Source: Rhyzopertha dominica
Lineage: Eukaryota; Arthropoda; Insecta; Coleoptera; Bostrichidae
Length of the DNA: 64,000 bases
NCBI GenBank assembly: GCA_025024175.1
Contig: QCXZ01000001.1
Coordinates: forward strand, 12,648,001 to 12,712,000
Direction of reading: 5' to 3'
Part shown: positions 59,927 to 64,000 of the stretch, in pieces
Layout: every line of letters begins with the position of its first letter
How positions within the stretch are numbered: the stretch's first letter is position 1
Notes under the pieces: generated by a model
Database searches by the model: none
Seen by the model: the letters and a program-made list of their open reading frames with translations, nothing else
What the model was told of the DNA's origin: nothing
Position numbers and translations under genes: made by a program

Positions 59927-60805
59927 CAAGGTGCTTCAAGAAATGTATACACAAGGAAATTTTCTGGAAATTTAAATTTAGAATTTGAAAAATAATTGTA
60001 CTTTCTATTGAAAATGGGATTAATGTGCAAAATGATGGCATTCTGCATCAACAAAATTGTGAGTATGAGTCACCATTAATTCCGTACATTGTACCAAGAT
60101 GCTTAATTCAATCTTAATGGAAGTGTCAATAGACACAGATGTCTGTAATAGGCTGAATATTGTTGATGAACCGGCACCATCTGTGGACGGAAGTCGCAGT
60201 CGTGTACATGCGGTGTAATAGGACGCTGCAAGTAGTGATCCTAGCGACAGACAGATGACACGAATGTCCAGACTCCAGAAAGTTCTATCAATCGAACCTT
60301 CGCGAAGCATCTGGAGGGTGTCTCTTCTGGAATATCGATGGGGGTATAAATAGCCCGACGGAGACAAGCCCGGAAGTTCTGAATTCGAATAGCGATTATC
60401 GAGCGAGCGAAAGGCTTAGTGAACAGGTGTTTTTAGTGTAAGTGTGTACAGCATAGTGGTTTAGTGAATTAGTGGTGTTATAACAGTAGTGTTTCGAATT
60501 ACTTGTGTATAGACTTAGTGTATTTGATACTAGTTTTCTAAATAAAAGGAGTTAAGATAAAAAGGCTGTGAATTTGTCTGGTGTATACGTTTCCTGTAGT
60601 TTGTCTGTAAGGGGACCCACTTAGTCTTTCCACTTTGAAGGTAATGTAAATGGAGGAAAATACCTATCAATGCCACCCCATTTCATCAAGTACATTTATT
60701 TTTTTTAAATTAGATTGTAAACTCTCCATTTCGAAAAAATTGTAAAACGAAAAATAAATATCCTGACAATTCTTTTAGGTGTGTATACATTTTTGAAGCA
60801 CCCTG
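59927..60805. mobile_element. TIR element carrying a core-promoter-like segment
   Basis: The left end CAAGGTGCTTCAAGAAATGT continues ATACACA. Its reverse complement closes the right end (TGTGTATACATTTTTGAAGCACCCTG), giving inverted repeats of about 27 bp with few mismatches. The left neighbour is TA and the right is CA, so a TA duplication may have mutated. Inside, TATAAATAG (60345-60353) sits about 30 bp upstream of an AGTTCTG start-like site, and AATAAA follows at 60541-60546. This TATA-to-poly(A) arrangement resembles an LTR R region or a short transcription unit. No transposase is recognised; the 115-codon minus frame at 60020-60367 has no motif. Confidence 0.65.
60345..60353 (+). promoter_or_regulatory. 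TATA box in a GC-richer context
   Basis: GGGGGTATAAATAGCCCGACGG is a strong TATA context, followed about 30 bp later by an initiator-like AGTTCTGAATTCG and about 190 bp later by AATAAA. It is seen in sequence only; transcription is inferred. Confidence 0.55.
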
Positions 60806-61399
60806 CATTTTATTTAATTAGTCTTTTCTCTTAACCAATTAAAAAACACCTAATTAGTTAGTAGTTGCTACAGTTCAATAATAAATAAAGATGAGAACCA
60901 GAAAACTGTTTTCCAGTTCCAATAAATGGTTAAAATATATTTAGTTTGCTTTATACATATTATGATTTGTGATATATCTAGGTGTGTATTTTGTATTTGT
61001 CTTTATAACAAATAAAAAAACGTTGCTGAAAACTTATTTGAAATGCTAAATTAGTTCACTGTTTAACAAACTTGCCCATTTTGTACATTTTTGTCAAATT
61101 TTGTTGCATATTTTATGAATTTTTGATGCATATTTGTGTGCATATTTCACTATGTTTAAGTGCGTAATATTAATTTCTTTGGCCATTAGGGATTATTGAC
61201 CAAAGATTTGGTAACGGGAAAAAATAGTCATAATAGTTATAATAGAACTACACCTTTACGTTTTGGTAGTGGTAATAGGTACTTATATACACAGAATATC
61301 GATAAAGTAACGCATAAAAATCAAATTTTGGGTTATTTTGCAAAATTTTGAAAAGGGTGGGCACTATACAACTCCCCAGCAACATGTTCATTTATTGAT
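60806..61399. other. AT-rich sequence, no gene recognised
   Basis: No motif found. The C-terminal part of the adjacent minus-strand transposase would be expected here but is not recognisable. Confidence 0.4.
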
Positions 61400-61975
61400 A
61401 AAGACGTCATGAAGCAAGTGACACACCTCTACAGCAAAATGTTCCCCTGCACCATCTTGCTAGAACCAAATGTCTTTCCTTGGAATATCATTGTCCAGCT
61501 GATTCGGAAATATCTAANGCAGTGTAGATACCAAATCATCTATGAGAAATACTAAATACCANTANGCCGGANGATTATTTTACAAAAAGGAACACTAATG
61601 CGTTGACTGCTGAAACATNGAGCTTCTCAGAAGGTTGCAGGTGTACTTCATAAACCCATTGTGGATTTTATCGTACCCAGTAGCGACAATTGTGACGACT
61701 GACTATTCCGTTTAAATAAAAAGTTGCTTAGTTGGATAAGAAAATATCTCTTAAAAAGGTAGGATCTTCTGATCTTCATCACGTCTTTTCATCTACATCT
61801 CGCAAGATTGTAAGCGTCAGTCATGATCATCCTGAATCAATCGGATCTTGTAAGGATGAAATTTTTCCTTTTGACAATGTTGAGCGGTGAACGTCGTTGT
61901 TTATTGCTACTTTACGCAGGGATAGGTTCGGATAATCTTCGGCTTCTGATAAAATGTCCAATTTTGTGCCATCGT
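61400..61975 (-). pseudogene. Mariner-like transposase pseudogene (third copy)
   Basis: Read on the minus strand from 61975: ILSEAEDYPNLSLRKVAINN and DVHRSTLSKG (DNA-binding part), KFHPYKIRLIQDDHD, then ATFYLNGIVSRHNCRYW (first catalytic block; its Asp lies in a degraded stretch). NPQWVYEVHLQPSEKL and WF*QDGAGEHFAVEVCHLLH (second catalytic Asp, about 61473-61425) follow. The third Asp region is missing. Stops, frameshifts and several ambiguous bases make it the most decayed of the three mariner-like copies. Its motifs group it with the copy at 20735-21575 (NRHNCRY, HFAV) more than with the 45 kb copy. Confidence 0.75.
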
Positions 61976-62591
61976 TTAAATTTAGGATAACCAGATCTTG
62001 GCAAATCCATCACACTACCAGGTTCGTGATATCATGCAACAAGTCTACTAACAATAGACTGTGCAATATGAGGTCTGTTTTGGTGTACCGTGTTAAACAA
62101 TTGACCAACTTCCTGATGATAACTTCGGAGTCTATCGCCACTACAATTTGGATTCGCTCAGTCTCCATTAGACGCACCATTATAATTTAACATGCCGATC
62201 AGACATCTTAAGTTACCTGTTTGAGAATTGCCACTGTAAATATATTGTTTGAGAAATGTCACTGCCAACGTCGTATTATTAGAAGTCTGCTTTTAATTGC
62301 AATGTTGTATTTTTACTAAGTTGCCTTTTGCCAATTTTAGCATTATTTTATACTGACCTAAGTATTTGTTCAATACCAATAATAAAAAAAATAGAAAAGG
62401 CGCGAATGGTATCTATACACAAAAAGTTATTATCTGTGGATTCCAGCATCTCTGGATTTTCAATTCTTTCAGTTTCATTCAGTCTACAGATGATAATTTT
62501 TGTCTATTGTTGCTAGTGGACGTTTTTATTATTGGAACTGACTTCCTTAATTCAAGGTATTCAATCCACAAATCTATACTAAGAGATTGGT
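61976..62591. other. No gene recognised
   Basis: Short AT-rich spacer between two mobile-element remnants. Confidence 0.4.
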
Positions 62592-63826
62592 CCTTTGAGC
62601 GAACGTGCTCTGAGCAAACCGTGTTTACAGCGCACGGTGCTCCGAGCGAACAAGGTTTTTCAGCCACCTAATGACATTTATTGCTAATCTCCTTATGCAC
62701 GAAGCGTCGAGTATTGCAACAGAAAGCTCCTCATAATGTTATCTGTAAATTATTTGAAAAAAGCAATTTACTAGGGGCTGTAATAATTTTCGGAGAAGAA
62801 ATCGGTAGAATAGGTAAGAGAGCAATAAATATAAGTATGTACATTATGAATAATATAGGTATAATAAGATAGTAGTCATCTCCTACACTATCCCAAACAT
62901 CTCCTATTCTTAAAACACGGGTGAAAAGTACGTTGTGTGGCGTTATACTTGTTCTCCGTTACTACACCGAACATATATTTCTTAATACAAAAACTGAAAG
63001 CCGAAGCAGTACACATTCAGCCAATCAGCCAAACAAAACGGAGAAAAGCGTGTATCCAGCTATATAGAAGCAGCTATATTAATAGCTTTGAATTATGTTT
63101 TATTTTAACTGCAATTTTTTTGGGTTAGAAAAACACCATTATCTGAATATAATAATTTTAAAATTCATCATTTTGTTGGGTATAGAAGTAACTTACGCAT
63201 AGCATGACACAAAGCAAGCTTTCTAAACATGTATAGGTACGTATATTTGTTTTTAGTATTTAAATTTGATTTACGAAGACACTTTTTGCACAAATACTTG
63301 ATCATAAATTGGTAAAAATATCGTTTAGCTTTGTATTATATTATTTGATTAATAACATGCGAATTAGAACGAGAAGACAACTTCAAAACTTATCTCTGAA
63401 TTTCTGAATTCATGTGAAAACTAAAGACGAATTTATCGTGTCTTATAGGTCACTATCTTTAATTGTATTATGTTATTTAGGTACACGTTCTCATGATTGA
63501 TATTTGTATTTCATCTGCAAGCATTCAGCAGGCAACATATCTCAAAACATAAGATTTGCATTATATGTATTTAACACATTATTTATATCCCAATTCCAAC
63601 TGTGTGTAAATGTAATTAACGAGGTAAATAACCAGTTTTTTTATAAGTCCGTGACGGTCATTTTAATATACTTCAGTAAATTTGCATCAATTTTATTAAT
63701 AATGCGTCCTATTAAAGAATTGCATTTAGCATGCTCGATCGGAATACGGGCGAGATACGCCTACCTGCGCTTGGTTCGCTCGAAGCACGCAAAATGTCTG
63801 GTTGGATCAGAGCACGTTCGCTAAAC
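62592..63826. mobile_element. Possible non-autonomous element with 55-65 bp inverted ends
   Basis: The left arm (62592-62655) TTTGAGCGAACGTGCTCTGAGC...CCGAGCGAACAAGG matches the reverse complement of the right arm (63769-63826), TTTAGCGAACGTGCTCTGATC...TCGAGCGAACCAA. GAGCGAAC occurs twice per arm. The 1.1 kb centre is AT-rich and non-coding. No target duplication was identified, so boundaries are approximate. Confidence 0.6.
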
Positions 63827-64000
63827 GCACGTAGTCAAGAGATTTGCGCTACTGATACGAAATGGAGTACAAACTCGGTTTTGCAAAAGAAATCAAATTC
63901 AGGAAATTATGCGAGACGGTTGTTATTATTTTTTGAACCAACACAACGCACATTCTCTAATAGACCATGAGATGATCAGTTATTGCGTAATGAGGACTAG

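Overview
The window looks like gene-poor, AT-rich chromosomal DNA from an arthropod, most likely an insect. The evidence is its repeat content: Penelope-like elements with GIY-YIG domains, DD41D mariner-like transposases, non-LTR retrotransposons, a Ty3/gypsy fragment, non-autonomous hAT elements and several inverted-repeat elements. I found no intact host gene, no tRNA or rRNA and no CRISPR array. Single 'n' bases occur throughout. Nearly every protein-like reading frame is a broken transposon gene, and several of them were found by translating frames that lack an ATG.

Layout: 0.9-3.1 kb is an element with long terminal inverted repeats, sitting in a Penelope-like (PLE) remnant that continues to about 3.8 kb. 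A MITE (6.0-6.4 kb) is followed by a minus-strand PLE (6.5-7.4 kb). A hAT-type element lies at 9.5-10.4 kb, diverged tandem repeats at 12.9-14.6 kb, and a plus-strand PLE at 16.7-17.6 kb. A mariner-like pseudogene is at 20.7-21.6 kb. Positions 23071-29218 form one LTR element: two identical 847-bp LTRs (TG...CA) with a 4-bp GTAG target duplication. Its interior is mostly a decayed minus-strand non-LTR retrotransposon. A short PLE with inverted-repeat arms lies at 35.1-35.9 kb, a second non-LTR pseudogene at 37.0-38.7 kb and a second hAT copy (8-bp duplication) at 41.4-42.3 kb. A DD41D mariner (45134-46423) splits a PLE (44.9-47.0 kb). A gypsy gag/protease remnant is at 49.3-50.5 kb, foldback and MITE repeats at 51.8-53.5 kb, another PLE at 54.8-55.3 kb and the C-terminal part of a third non-LTR element at 55.5-56.3 kb. 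A TIR element carrying a core-promoter-like segment (59.9-60.8 kb), a mariner-like pseudogene (61.4-62.0 kb) and another inverted-repeat element (62.6-63.8 kb) close the window.

The most striking object is 58677-59656: a head-to-head array of about 267-bp units carrying three hammerhead ribozyme motifs (two on +, one on -), flanked by a 12-bp direct repeat. It has the features of an animal retrozyme. A degraded PLE in the same window (35.1-35.9 kb) also has inverted arms and an almost perfect 12-bp duplication. PLE tails here carry a hairpin resembling a hammerhead core. Together these suggest, without proving it, that PLE machinery mobilised the ribozyme array.
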